Below, piece by piece: positions 51,701 through 57,475 of a stretch of DNA of 64,000 bases. The translations under genes were made by a program, and so were the position numbers. Under the pieces are notes generated by a model. The model had not been told where the DNA came from. It ran no database searches and saw only the letters and a program-made list of their open reading frames with translations. The first letter of the stretch is position 1, and every line of letters begins with the position of its first letter. Where the stretch lies: contig OX381708.1 of NCBI GenBank assembly GCA_947462335.1, positions 39,001,377-39,065,376 of the forward strand. Reading direction: 5' to 3'. The DNA comes from Harmothoe impar (Eukaryota > Annelida > Polychaeta > Phyllodocida > Polynoidae).

Positions 51701-54222
51701 GAACAGGCATGTCCGCACCACTACAATACAATAATACATGTTGCACAATTCAACTTAAAAGAATTAAGAATCAATGTCTGATTTACATCACAATTGACTC
51801 AGTGTCAGGGTGATTGACTAATTGACTGATTGATTGATGGAAAAAAATGTCCCGTCAGAAATCCCATGACCATATATGCATACCCAGTTTATGTCCACCT
51901 TGTCTAAAGTATCATTTCTCCCCATCCCTAAATGTGGCCCAACACCACTGCACTGTGACCTGACTGACTGCTTGTAGTTCTTCAGGGGGGGGGGGGGGGG
52001 GAGTAGCGATGCCATCAACAAGGTTAATTTGCGATACGGAGCCAGTAACATACTCAAACTAGACATGTTAAGCTATTTAATTTCAATACATTTTTCAAAC
52101 AACACTAAATTCTATTAACTTTACCGTACCTTTCATGCGTCGGTTCCTGTCCACCCAGTCGCCGATGACCCCGCCCAGGAGCAGCACGCAGCCGCAGGAG
52201 ATGAAGCCATACACAGCCGCTAGACGGAGCTGGTTGCCGTCAAAGAACACCAGGTAGATGCCAACACCAAAGTGCCACATTCGGTCACCCTGCGTGTAGA
52301 TACATAATTTATACATGTGAAATTATACGGACATAATCAAATGAACCATAATCTTATCTATGGAGGCAGGACGCATTATTGATTTCCATAAGAAATTTTA
52401 ATTTTCATCTCGAAAAGAAAAAGATAAAATGCATAAGCCATCGGGGCAAAGATGCAATGGTTGTTTTAAACTACTTCACGCAATGTTTTATACTTACCCA
52501 TGATGATAGGAAATAGGCAGCGTAAACCGCCGCGGTTGGCCCTTTCAACCAAGCGAGGCACCCTCCATCTGTTTAATTGTAGACAACAAACGTACAGTAT
52601 GGCTGAGAGATATAACCTTTGAGATCAGACTTCATTTTCTTGTCAGGAAATGCTACCCCGTATGTACCAAAAACCTCGCTTATAACCCGCGGGTTATACA
52701 TTAATCACACTCAGCTTCATACATGTCTATATAGAGTGCGGGTTATATGCAAGGTTTTATAAGTACACTACACCCGTGATACTACAGTACTAACTTATTA
52801 GTACATAGTCAAAATCAGATCACAGGTGCGGGCTATACAATATTCTCAAAGTCGGAGTTATACGCTCGATGCTCTTTATATGCAAGGATTTACGGTAGTT
52901 TAAATATGAATGCATCAGCTATCTTATCTATAGAGTAAATGAGCTGATTCAGTGAAAATATGTCATGACCTTGTACAATATACTGTTTGTGTAACGAACC
53001 TAAAAAAAGTTACATAGGAATCCAAGAGTTATGTTTTGTCAATTTTCTCATAAATGTTATAGTTAAACCAAACAATGCTACTGTTCCATCACTAAAGTAT
53101 TAGCACCGTATTTCGATTGTACTAGTAGTCTGGAATATTGCATGAGATATGTCCTTCGTAATGGCCCAAGGGGCAAATCATTCTAAAACTTTGCGAGCGG
53201 TGTTTCTAAGGTAATATGGAAGTGCTGATCGGGAATTGACCACTCGCATAGCTGAAAAATGGACGTTTCCATGGAAACGAGCCTAAAAACAAAATGGCCG
53301 CCCACAATACCAGACGGAGCAAAATTTCATTGTGCAAATGCACACAATTACCAAGCGATGGTTAGAAAAATGATGATGAGTACCATAAATGCACAGAGTT
53401 TTGTATATCAAATACACCTGTCTACATCAGGCAAGTAGCCCTTGCGACTAGCTTCGATTTGCACCCACTCCCAGGTCTCTAGGGGTAACGGTTCGCGAGA
53501 TAGAATTTAACGTATTCTCATCCAATCAGGATTGGGAAGAAAATTCACCTCCTGCCCGAAATCTTCAAAACGCGATAAGTCAACAACCGCTGGTCCGATT
53601 GACTCCATATTCGAAGCGTTTGATAGCCAATGACAAGGCCTTCCTGACTGCAGTCATGCCATTTCATAGTGTTTGTCAGCATAGTATTGGGGTCTTTCGG
53701 GCGGGGGCGGGGGGGGGGGTAGTATGGGACGATGTATGCGTATAGTGTCAAGTTGGGGAATTTCTTTTTTCTAAATTTTCTTAGTCCACTTGTCATTTGG
53801 ATATCACTATCACAATGTAGGAATAGAAGCTAGGTAATAGCAAATATAGGTTGTTTTATGCCAACTTCCTTGGGAAATGTAGCGGGTGGAAGGGTTAAAG
53901 GTAAAAGGGGGCCTATCTTATCAACGACCCTCATGTGAATAGATTCTCAACCAGCAAAGTATGTCCAAATGCCTGGTAGCTTGGCTGCTAAAGTGGCGGC
54001 CATTTTGTATTTGAGCTTATGACTAGACCCCCTGAAAATTCAATGTTGCGAGTGTCATTTCCAGATTCTACACCACTGAATTAAGTATAGAAAACCGTTT
54101 CCCAACTTTTAGAATGAAATGCTCCTTGGGTCATGATATTCGGAAATTCAGTCCCCACTATAGTAGATCTACCTACATATTAAGACATACGGTCAGTGGT
54201 GTTGTACCTTACCTTCTGCCAT
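30411..54222 (-). CDS. SLC40A1: Ferroportin (SLC40A1 family) iron exporter, 8 coding exons
   Basis: Joining 54213-54222, 52498-52568, 52130-52289, 51490-51720, 51034-51246, 32080-32403, 31150-31755 and 30411-30745 gives 1950 nt, i.e. 649 residues plus TGA, with GT-AG introns and every phase matching. Family hallmarks run in order: [66 protein letters not shown] and LLD. Ferroportins export ferrous iron across the plasma membrane using two lobes of six helices. N-lobe ligands Asp29 and His33 align with human Asp39 and His43. The C-lobe pair human Cys326 and His507 is Ser333 and Lys578 here. The protein is longer than typical (about 570), chiefly from the exon 6 linker and the exon 7 loop. The start follows an in-frame TGA 36 nt upstream. 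Confidence 0.93.
31150..31755 (-). CDS. SLC40A1: Ferroportin coding exon 7
   Basis: Covers helices 8 to 9 ([27 protein letters not shown], then [12 protein letters not shown]) and a large extracellular loop of about 120 residues with several Asn-X-Ser/Thr sites (NIT, NDT, NKT, NET). It ends IVASRIG at donor GTGAGT. The loop is much longer than in vertebrates. Confidence 0.92.
31919..31945 (+). ncRNA. Hammerhead-core-like motif in intron 6
   Basis: CTGACGA is followed by an extra A, a perfect GGTCT-GAGA-AGACC hairpin, and GAAAC. This order (CUGANGA, stem II, GAAA) is the hammerhead ribozyme core found in Penelope-like and related retroelements. The extra A before stem II and the absence of clear stems I and III make activity doubtful. 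Probably a relic of a retroelement. Confidence 0.25.
32080..32403 (-). CDS. SLC40A1: Ferroportin coding exon 6
   Basis: Begins with a charged, weakly conserved cytosolic linker of about 65 residues, then [11 protein letters not shown] and helix 7 ending [10 protein letters not shown]. The Ser in this last motif (residue 333) is at the position of human Cys326. Confidence 0.9.
32404..34269. other. Ferroportin intron 5, distal part
   Basis: No coding exon or defined repeat recognised. It includes a G run at about 33120-33140. Confidence 0.5.
34648..35086 (+). repeat. 5' LTR of the large Gypsy (439 bp)
   Basis: Begins TGTAGGGGC, ends TTATTACA. It has a TATATATA box at 34826-34833 and a polyadenylation signal AATAAA at 34979-34984, in the normal order for U3-R-U5. 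Confidence 0.92.
34826..34833 (+). promoter_or_regulatory. LTR TATA box
   Basis: TATATATA followed by CCCGGCATC; it would drive the genomic RNA. The same sequence recurs in the 3' LTR near 47091. Confidence 0.6.
35088..35105 (+). other. Primer-binding site
   Basis: TGGTGCCGTGACC starts one base after the LTR. The TGGYGCC-GTGAC form is common for Gypsy tRNA primers. Confidence 0.7.
35296..37881 (+). CDS. gag: Gag polyprotein of the large Gypsy
   Basis: The first in-frame ATG is at 35296, giving 861 residues; the frame is open further upstream to 35191 without an ATG. Two long coiled coils occupy roughly residues 30-195 ([15 protein letters not shown] onward) and 325-445 (rich in Gln/Glu/Lys/Ala), separated by an Arg/Gly-rich patch ([13 protein letters not shown]). 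A capsid-like region follows at about 505-735 ([11 protein letters not shown], then [12 protein letters not shown]). A single CCHC knuckle, [14 protein letters not shown], lies near the end. Unusually large for Gag because of the coiled coils. It assembles particles and binds genomic RNA. It ends at TAG directly after a slippery heptamer. Confidence 0.88.
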   Translation: MSRSLEEVNLSLFNVGGSSSAAPTPRRYTLLQERRFDDMREARVQERVQMAQMELLTIQKQSNEWKSSLIALEGAVTHRASKIKEKDARLSTLLEENEKLVQSLSRVRSEYDQKEADLRVIQSEFVQANTELNHICKARDAVMHEAEGARSAIVRDTEDLQEVRRSLLTECDILKAKRTALQQFLSETRESIKDNSTSFASANNGSPEGLHYMSFTDTPNQPMGRGVTMEPALSTSTPGRPFGRPLGVGRSRGRGRASDYSPRVGIGGIRPIPKQVFAAPTGLASVGRGRRLSELVLSPRSQLKVDEQELDAERLKKAAEQDKAAKTDLTPSSLLQWRECQATILFQEQKNLEIERRDVYRKQQAALEQQQKRMKENAALAEELAEQEAAVLRARKEGLRAAGEAAKAKLEKAQQEEEVEKQVKELAKEKAEHQRALALAQQCQYMTDQEKNWWFGQGVDPTTDLVSYGTYQAFLDRQSSIPAMGATPGATPGTKSPKKAPRRTMLSTELQELYDTNPAIAGIGLHNVGAEKDATASISKCLAITSKIRGSSNAARRIASEPFPYWQKNSWEDWLGATVEDINLSGWDQQDAIPYVCKGLRMGDGLMAVEQWKEDCGPRGTFKQLVEIGTILYGDSARIDPMVAFKKRVQGKNEAPRVFGLALMRLLKKVHPASGIHDALFSKELFSQFVAGLRDPDIQQTVYDTWRADTSLDDLFKAIDIHALKKSLLGDRMPTRASAIIECSPEQSDGSGSDEEGAIASAAQFKRNGNSSKPPWKNKKPEGGGNPPPKRESSDPKVPMMDAAFFTSLFEKMTTSIQGATQPNRRKINRRTAKCYRCLEIGHFAAECTAPSPKVPGKEGN
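37872..37916 (+). promoter_or_regulatory. Gag-pol -1 ribosomal frameshift signal
   Basis: GGGAAAC (37872-37878) is in the correct phase of gag (X XXY YYZ), immediately before the gag TAG (37879-37881). Right behind it is a two-part stem: 37882-37886 pairs with 37912-37916 (AGGGG/CCCCT), and 37890-37894 with 37905-37909 (GTCCG/CGGAC), around a 10-base loop. Slipping back one base continues straight into the pol frame. The 3-base spacer is shorter than the usual 5 to 9. Confidence 0.82.
37872..42047 (+). CDS. pol: Pol polyprotein of the large Gypsy (PR-RT-RH-IN)
   Basis: In the -1 phase relative to gag; about 1391 codons from the slip site. Protease active site [12 protein letters not shown] is near 38290. 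RT has [32 protein letters not shown] and YLDDVIVFG (39559). RNase H starts at [13 protein letters not shown] and has [11 protein letters not shown]. Integrase has an HHCC zinc site (about 40742-40866, with YYWPGM), then catalytic Asp in AVDIISG, Asp in LHSDQGREF and Glu in [10 protein letters not shown]. The C-terminus has VGDRVIRL and a Lys/Arg-rich tail but no chromodomain I recognise. All catalytic residues are present and there is no stop: it looks functional. Confidence 0.93.
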   Translation, partial: GKLEGVVRKGERTTPADEVRQHTREVEPSEIQKTGRESGVASSFRSSDAGLINIPVHQLPGNEAGRPITDRNEEVAAVTDTVWVGSTQLSPDHPCFDHLKKHGLDLAAPKDFKRFTVNPSPLGGRRWYVSVTVAGRAGEFLVDTGASHSFISSKFYALMPDSRDNFKTRVNACSADGSSMQTYGRAFIPVRIGGKEYVASPTIADIADDGILGLDFSALYDAVLNPGTGVLRIEHPYRAVEQCVLRQVSTVATVVQTVKIPPGQTCDVLVRSKGLRREEEAVVEPDVAMLGSIGLTGMDTLVGDGAWTVVPVSNPGLEPQYLRKDTVLGKVFTSEAVVSAGQVSMKGDPSPTPLSEGLEKMISETDLTDRMDLDSLRRLVVKYQDAWQVEGEPLGRTDKVLHSINTGDAQPFKMPYRRLPLGKKAVVEEQVKTMLEQKVIVPSTSPWSSPVQMVTKKDGSIRFCIDYRRLNGVTKKNAYPLPRIDETLDSLGGNQWFCTLDLQSGYWQIGMKEEDKEKTAFTSHIGLYQFELMPFGLCNAPATFEAMMETLLSDLLWRKCLVYLDDVIVFGKTFEECALNLGEVLERIRSNGLTLKPKKCELFRKSMVYLGRIISTEGVQADPAKLETVETWEVPKGPKDIRSFLGFCSYYRDFIPGFSRVSQPLQRLSHWTPGRKKEPFPWGMEQNAAFKEIKALFRTTPVLRYPTEKGHFILDTDASNESIGAALSQIQDGVEVPLAFASNSMNKAQRNYCTTKRELLAVVVYTKKFRHFLYGGNFTLRTDHSALRWLLNFKDAEGMIGRWLNHLSEFGLENSHIQHRAGTKHINADCLSRRPVRRCVRPECGDCGAHNAVVASVRLPYDGLLQNLLDWSTDTIRTYQMADPTIARLRELVPTGVCPVRPEISLENREMRRFLAQFHELEVRDSLLCRWKTCPGKRRVLQMVIPAAMRKDILYYCHGHSTSGHFGKKRSLERLSRRYYWPGMSGDLLRWIETCPACCLGKPGPGLGKLPLQQELFGVRFARIAVDIISGVKPTPKGNTCMMVVSDYYTKYTRVYPLEDHTAATCAEALVKGWILHLGAPLMLHSDQGREFESKLWAAMCHQLAICKTRTNPYRPQSDGQVERFNRTLIQVLKPLVNSHMDDWDDQCEFVVHAYNNTVHTSTNCTPNLLVFGEDLIMPADLVFGVVGISPEAPCTVLFVESLRERFKFAYETVRAHLLKAANWQKVGYDTGLKLRRFVVGDRVIRLHEPLCNVKLANNWDGPHTVVKCISQTTVLIQSEAGRIRTSHVARLRAWAGRELTPETEVEEGTSEAKFVPLEGVSADTPKRVVRKKPQKTVKKKVSAGEGRRARKTKIKAGILVKNESPSARLREVNGKPVRRSPRLVARGAVT
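42048..42631 (+). promoter_or_regulatory. Spacer after pol with promoter-like motifs
   Basis: 584 non-coding bases between pol and ORF3. It has a CCAAT at 42364-42368, an NRF1-type palindrome TGCGCATGCGC at 42381-42391 and GCCATATTG near 42420, within a GC-rich block (42240-42500). These resemble a TATA-less cellular promoter and could start a separate ORF3/ORF4 RNA. An alternative is a spliced RNA using a nearby acceptor such as CTACCAACAG (about 42103-42112). Neither is shown by sequence alone. Confidence 0.4.
42632..45424 (+). CDS. ORF3: 930-aa protein after pol, function unknown
   Basis: Starts at ATG 42632. Residues 1-130 are Ser/Glu/Asp-rich. Residues 130-270 are strongly basic with repeated KKADPK/PKAPTPK-type phrases. 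270-430 is Ala/Pro/Thr-rich and low complexity. From about 430 it becomes well ordered and helical. Around 700-735 and 745-785 are two C2H2-like zinc motifs: CPFKAC...RHLTRFH and a C...C pair followed by IRHLAKFH. A basic region (RKRRAPRKS) follows near 850. There is no signal peptide or membrane segment, so it is not Env-like. Basic tracts and zinc motifs suggest nucleic-acid binding (inference). I do not recognise a family. Confidence 0.75.
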   Translation: MAEQQLRQSELSGHSEVASATEEHMDAQSPSGDELSQTLSELRVDPAVSPIRKSPSPDGSEDSGMLRGIAYSAVESNPSESTGHLSRMCSLSISPSLKKTVTRKLSMGGDSDSDTARPRTRGGKGATRDRSRSADGKVSTKALKHAGVGKKPLGKDEPKKPDPKKSSTQGTKKADPKVATATVTKDSKTVTPKAPTPKVPKEQKKADPKQSAKDLKKKGQTSGSSQAVKTPVPPKSNIPIPSKEKDAGKAVGTSAAPTSAVDVLSFSRGLDNSSAVAATAAAMAGTSGHGGARPKTTTHPSDTRTEEAMDASSAAETVRVVQEVLSGITFQLPAPVGQRKEVPVRVETPPQGAAPVRVETPQQQTEPRLEPSTMDTSDEVGKLDQAAGGGPGGSGVPVIPPVQHEVWDKEDADVPSLLRGAIIAQMSKDEIRSFDLVQMRTFRGLDILSDRFPTWFPAHVTAAMEGFKDQAANARLVAETEGRPELLAALEYDLRTAEEFKVVHSRKEKRRHLTPAMRLARNMEKKTNESILNDTLEDEIVQQSTAATRTADTSKMEKASRRHQYLRETIRLTSLDAGQSPEEVDVVLKGLDKNTIADNELQLLVRNALRANAASGFQFFKPMCINDCIKDKRSSKLPEEVGPDGLSDDEEWIKTDPLGKSVQLYHFELLEKVRTGSTKYHSLLQKAKLAWAMSRWHSFSKCPFKACQDIDETLEKPRTWPTKVRYARHLTRFHVRHLMRYDCLSVGSKGSKGCPNGGLFYTRADIIRHLAKFHGLAMETAAERIQAAHAEVYSHFGTTVDKNDNLEVDFGTNEKGKVRVFYKVNPDRTYLHVPEGELYDEFEEYQQRTSTRKRRAPRKSDGSSEPTDPKKQKTDERQSVMEKADPGYQGPAFTSRKTDWKSGPQGKPPRPSPEDPNSSTGGALLTNSPI
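45328..46035 (+). CDS. ORF4: coiled-coil protein overlapping the end of ORF3
   Basis: This frame is open from 45328, after a TGA at 45325, and lies -1 to ORF3, overlapping it by 97 bases. There is no ATG until 45622 (137 residues from there); the part before is Pro/Lys/Gln-rich. The rest is a long coiled coil rich in Glu/Arg/Ala ([20 protein letters not shown] onward) with an acidic Ser-rich end. It could be made by frameshifting from ORF3, where GGGCCCC at 45337-45343 sits in slippery phase, by reinitiation, or from its own RNA. No homology recognised. Confidence 0.55.
   Translation: MEVGPPGQATSAKPGGSELQYGRGVVDEFPNIDLVPGAESQTLTQTGKTKASVKQKPKPTQTPDPPQEAPEGHHVLRLRGPPSFPPADFKSYEAGQEAMNRWQDNFHRLLTGLSQEVAMLSLDTVHHLHRSEVATQKAAAMESVQEERENARTERVAAKSERKKQKLAVKNAEEKLDHERRRFRDCFAHEMHEWDGTRAQIELWLQELTLAEAESDSDEEEAAAQSSPKDDSESG
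46036..46912 (+). other. 3' UTR and purine tract of the large Gypsy
   Basis: Non-coding and AT-rich with short palindromic phrases. AATAAA occurs at about 46810 and the purine tract GGTAGGGGGTAG abuts the 3' LTR. Confidence 0.6.
46913..47351 (+). repeat. 3' LTR of the large Gypsy (439 bp)
   Basis: Same length as 34648-35086 with no differences seen by eye. Followed by the target copy ATAG. Confidence 0.92.
47527..49390. other. Ferroportin intron 5, proximal part
   Basis: No exon found. Contains a G run at 47711-47735 and TG/TGCATG-rich simple sequence at about 48880-48975. A decayed MITE at 48140 is listed separately. Confidence 0.5.
48140..48418. mobile_element. Decayed Harbinger-like MITE (GGCCAAATAAAA end)
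   Basis: The left end GGCCAAATAAAATAAAAGG follows TTA (48137-48139), and CCCGACC / GGGCCGACCCTA phrases match the element at 1295. The right end is altered by a small duplication (CCCTAGATATTCAG twice). Confidence 0.5.
49391..49575. repeat. ATGCATGCATGAGTGCATCACC minisatellite
   Basis: About seven imperfect 22 to 26-bp units built from CACCATGCATGCAT and GAGTGCATC. Confidence 0.7.
49613..50028. mobile_element. TA-flanked element with CCGTATTGTCGCATATA ends
   Basis: Inverted ends CCGTATTGTCGCATATACG and (complement) CTGTATCGTCGCATATAGG, with TA at 49611-49612 and 50029-50030. The phrases TTGAATAGGTGCC and TTGAATAAGAGC repeat inside on both arms. No ORF of note. Confidence 0.7.
50430..50735. 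repeat. Foldback element with about 100-bp arms
   Basis: The left arm (about 50430-50540) and right arm (about 50610-50735) are inverted copies sharing CTCGTTCCCAAAT, TTCCGAAGGAAGG, GACAGCCAGTATGACCTTAA and TTTGCTGGGTTT. Short loop between. It lies 300 bp from ferroportin exon 5. Confidence 0.75.
51034..51246 (-). CDS. SLC40A1: Ferroportin coding exon 5
   Basis: Codes [16 protein letters not shown] and the helix pair up to [14 protein letters not shown] and VPSLAVKGG. It is the last exon before the giant intron 5 (32404-51033). Confidence 0.92.
51490..51720 (-). CDS. SLC40A1: Ferroportin coding exon 4
   Basis: Two to three hydrophobic segments, then [17 protein letters not shown], the conserved cytosolic loop. 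Donor GTGAGT; acceptor ..TTGTAG. Confidence 0.9.
52130..52289 (-). CDS. SLC40A1: Ferroportin coding exon 3
   Basis: Contains the GDRMWHF signature with metal ligands Asp29 and His33, and [11 protein letters not shown] at the helix 2-3 loop. Confidence 0.92.
52498..52568 (-). CDS. SLC40A1: Ferroportin coding exon 2
   Basis: Codes the short N-terminus and the start of helix 1, ending YAAYFLSSW before donor GTAAGT. It was too short to stand out as an open frame and was found by continuing from exon 3. Confidence 0.88.
52667..52895. mobile_element. Small TA-flanked element in ferroportin intron 1
   Basis: Ends CCAAAAACCTCGCTTATAAC and (complement) CCGTAAATCCTTGCATATAA, TA at 52665-52666 and 52896-52897. 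Internal GCGGGTTATA and GTGCGGGYTATA phrases tie it to the elements at 9465 and 29267. 229 bp, non-coding. Confidence 0.65.
52898..54212. other. Ferroportin intron 1, no other feature
   Basis: No exon or clear repeat recognised apart from a G run near 53705-53720. Some short frames, for example 53545-53796 on the minus strand, lack any recognisable domain. Confidence 0.5.
54213..54222 (-). CDS. SLC40A1: Ferroportin coding exon 1 (10 nt)
   Basis: ATG GCA GAA G followed by donor GTAAGG. It codes only three residues plus one base; the codon is completed by exon 2 to Asp. The rest of this exon is 5' UTR. Confidence 0.8.
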
Positions 54223-54248
54223 GACTGTCCTGTGTGAGGTAATGAGCC

Positions 54249-54273
54249 TATCGCATCAGTCCGCTGTGCGATA
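54249..54273 (-). promoter_or_regulatory. Hairpin in ferroportin 5' UTR
   Basis: On the gene strand, TATCGCA and TGCGATA pair perfectly, enclosing CAG-CGGA-CTG and one unpaired A. The structure ends 27 bases before the ATG and contains the in-frame TGA. It is not an iron-responsive element: the CAGUGN loop and the 5' C bulge are absent. Confidence 0.35.
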
Positions 54274-56875
54274 TCACACCTCACTCTTCAAGCAAAGACT
54301 CAGCTGGTAACCATACATCTGCTTGGATACTTCTGTACTAGCAGCCAGGGCAGCACTACGTTTTGAGCATTCTGTGTAAATATTGAAAGAAAATAAATTC
54401 TGATAAAGATCAAGACAAACAGGTAGCATACATGTTCTGGTTTGGCTCAGTGTGTGGTTGACGAGAGATGTATCGTACCGTAACGATTTGAATTTACAGT
54501 TGTGGAGCACCAGTGGGAGAACTAAAAAAGTTAGCCTATGTTCCCATAAAATATATCACTACATAACCTTTAAGGTGATATACCCCCAGGCTATCACATA
54601 ATTAAGTAAGCCGTTCAAATGGAGTGTTCCTGCACTTTAGGAGACAGACCCTTACCGGTAGTATGTAAATCTATTGAAATATGTAAAGTGTACTTGGTTC
54701 TAGTAGTTTGTTGAATGGCCACTCAAGCACTCATAACCACTGATAGCGACACAACAGCATACATACTGGTAGCAAGGACTGCGCTAGTCAGGCTAGAGAT
54801 AGGTGTTTGATATAGTACTGATGTCAGAGATAAGTGTTTACTCTGGTACTTTTGTCACAGATAAGTGCTTGATAAGATCCTTCTGTAACATAACTGCAAC
54901 AGATGTGTACATCCGATTACCAGATATGACATACCGGTACATTACAGTCACGTTATTACATAACATTATAGGTACATAGATTCCAATGCTGATACATAGT
55001 GTCTGCCAGCAAGCAGAGGATTCGATGGGCTTGTGATGTATTGGATATTTCCAAAGCGCCCCCCCCCCCCCCTCCTCCCCCAGAAATCAAGGACTACCGT
55101 AGGTGTAATAGATCCTTACCCTTCACTGGGCGGTCCTGTCTTTGTGTCATCACCCCGAACGCCCCCCCCCCCCCCATTCCCTCTCCCGGGACGAACTTTG
55201 GCCCAGCAGCCTCAACCTTGGGCTTCATATAGGGACCTTCATATAGAGTGTGCTATATTAAGGGAGTGGCCAAATAAAGAAAAGATTTGTTTCAGGTTAC
55301 AAGGGAAGAAAGGTTAGAGTCGGTAGGTCGGATTTTTTTTTTACATGCCAGCCCCCTCTACATACCCTAAATTTGACCAAAGATGTGTAAAAATGTGAAG
55401 TTTTCATCAGAATTTCATAAACTTGCCTATACCATGCCGCATTCCGATTTCACATCAAATATTACACATGAAAATAGTAGTAGCCAGCCTCTTTGTAAAC
55501 TTGAAATTAACCAAAAAAAGTGTAAATATATAAACATTTCTCCAAAATTGCATAAAAAAAAAGTAGGGTCGGCCCTGTTTTGATAGAGTTGGTCGTGTGA
55601 CCTGAAACTAACTTTTTTAATTTGGCCTAACTATGGGGGAAGGGTGTTTGTCCAAGCACACTGATTGTATTGTCATCCCCACTGAGAGAGATCTTAATGG
55701 ATTTCATCCCTCTTCCACCCAGGAACGTTCAGGCGATCTTTCTTTATGGCCCCACCCCCGGGCCCGCCCCTCAAGAGAGATCCGGATTATTTTGCTATCC
55801 CCAACCCCCATCCTCCCCACCACTCCCTGAAGTTATTTTCCTAGGTAAGCCTTCTGTATATAGATTTATATCCTGAATGGACAGGATTCTAAAAGTATCT
55901 ATTAACAGCAGCAAGTTGTAGGCCTATATATGCTAATCCGACTCGGAAGGCAAGATTTCTGACAACACCAGGTCCTCTTGTTTCCTAATCAATAGTTTAC
56001 ACATTTTCCTGTGTATTTATATTTAATATAAATACATTGGAATAGAAGCTTGCTGTTCAGTGTTGGCCTATTCTGACTTGATTAAGTAATATTTTCCAGT
56101 CTCATGTGTCTCATAAGCTACTGGGTAACTCACATTCAGACTTCAATCACTCTTCAGCAGATTCTTCGAATACCTGGGTGCAGGAATGCGAAGGAGAGTG
56201 AGGAATTGCATGGTTGAGGATTGTGTCAGTGGTTGTTATTACTGTGTATCGATTGAGATATGACGTCATAAGAGTTATAAATATCGAAGTTTTACACTGG
56301 ACTGAAGTGATTTTAAGCTGTATATGGCTCAAACCTCTGACTTATGTTGTTTTAGCTATTTCTGGCCCTTTTCAGGCTTATAGCCCTACAGAATAACCAG
56401 TTTTGCACCACGTTTTTAGGAAATTTGATATATGTGAGAAAACATCCTAACAATTCGGGATTTTTCTTTTTTTTGCGATTTGGCCCAATATTTTCCGTTT
56501 TCTAGCCCTCCAAAGGCCCAAAAAACCCTAAAAACGTCAAAAACCCTTAAAATAACATGATTCACATGTCTCCCATGTCTACTGGGACAGTAACAGCCTA
56601 TCCCTAATATCAGCCCTATGGTATAGTCAATTGATTCACATGGATTTCACTAGATATGTACTGTATTTTTTTCAACAGAGCCTTTTAAGTGTGTATTGTC
56701 AGCACAATTTTCAACGGTCCTTTCATCTTGATACCCCTATATAGTAAAAAAAGAAGATACACAGTGTATCCATTGTACCCCAGATGGTAAGGTAACTAAT
56801 TTGTCTTATGCTGGAGAAAAATAGATTTGTGCAAAATCCAATAATCTAGCCACCAGGAGCGGTATACATATTTTC
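54274..56875. other. Ferroportin upstream region
   Basis: Likely 5' UTR and promoter near the gene, then repeat-rich DNA. C runs are at about 55058-55080 and 55160. Apart from a MITE at 55268 no gene was recognised, and the transcription start cannot be placed. Confidence 0.4.
55268..55627. mobile_element. Harbinger-like MITE, diverged copy
   Basis: Left GGCCAAATAAAGAAAAG with TTTCAGGTTAC, and right (complement) GGCCAAATTAAAAAAGTTAG with TTTCAGGTCACAC, are inverted. TCGGTAGGTCGGA and GTAGGGTCGGCCC phrases match the element at 1295. TAA follows on the right but is not duplicated on the left. Confidence 0.5.
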
Positions 56876-56906
56876 CGTCTCGGAATCACCTTGTGATTCC
56901 GAGACG
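56876..56906. repeat. Perfect 14-bp palindrome of GTGATTCCGAGACG
   Basis: CGTCTCGGAATCAC, three bases, then GTGATTCCGAGACG. The same 14-mer recurs in direct orientation at about 57261 and 57457, each after GG at the end of a tandem unit. Confidence 0.85.
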
Positions 56907-57104
56907 AAATTCATGAAATGTGATACATATTAGAAGGGATAGCATGCATATGTGGACTATATGATTGCCTTTGTTACTGTTTAACCTGATAGAAGACATG
57001 TTAACCTTATGCCATCCAGGTATTAAAGTGCTACTATGATGATATTATTTTTGTATCTGGTCGCATAATATCAGGAAACTTAGAAAAATAAAGGAAATTT
57101 ATTT

Positions 57105-57475
57105 TATAAGACATGGTGCATATAGGCAAATGGTGCCAAATCATGGTAAATATACCCAGGACTCAGCCTTCACATGTTATGTACATGTAGAGATAGTTTG
57201 GGGAGGTTGGGTGGAGTTTGGTTGTGATGGGAGAACTTTATGTCCAGCAGCTTGATATGGGTGATTCCGAGACGGAAATTCAGAATCTGGGTTCATATTA
57301 GAAGGTGCATAGCTTAAAGGTAGCAAATGTTGTAAAATATACCCAGGACTAAGCCCACACATGTTTAGTACATGTAGAGATAGTTTAAAGAGGTTGCGTG
57401 GAGTTTTCTAGTGATAGGAGACCTTTATGTATAATTTAATGGGTGAATCATATGGGTGATTCCGAGACGCAAAAT
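57105..57475. repeat. Tandem repeat, two units of about 195 bp
   Basis: Each unit has AAATATACCCAGGACT, then TACATGTAGAGATAGTTT, GAGGTTG.GTGGAGTTT, and ends in GGGTGATTCCGAGACG plus AAA.TCAG. No coding potential. Confidence 0.75.

Noticed and set aside
54223..54320. Vertebrate-type iron-responsive element in the ferroportin 5' UTR
   Set aside because: A hairpin is present, but there is no CAGUGN loop and no bulged C five pairs below it.
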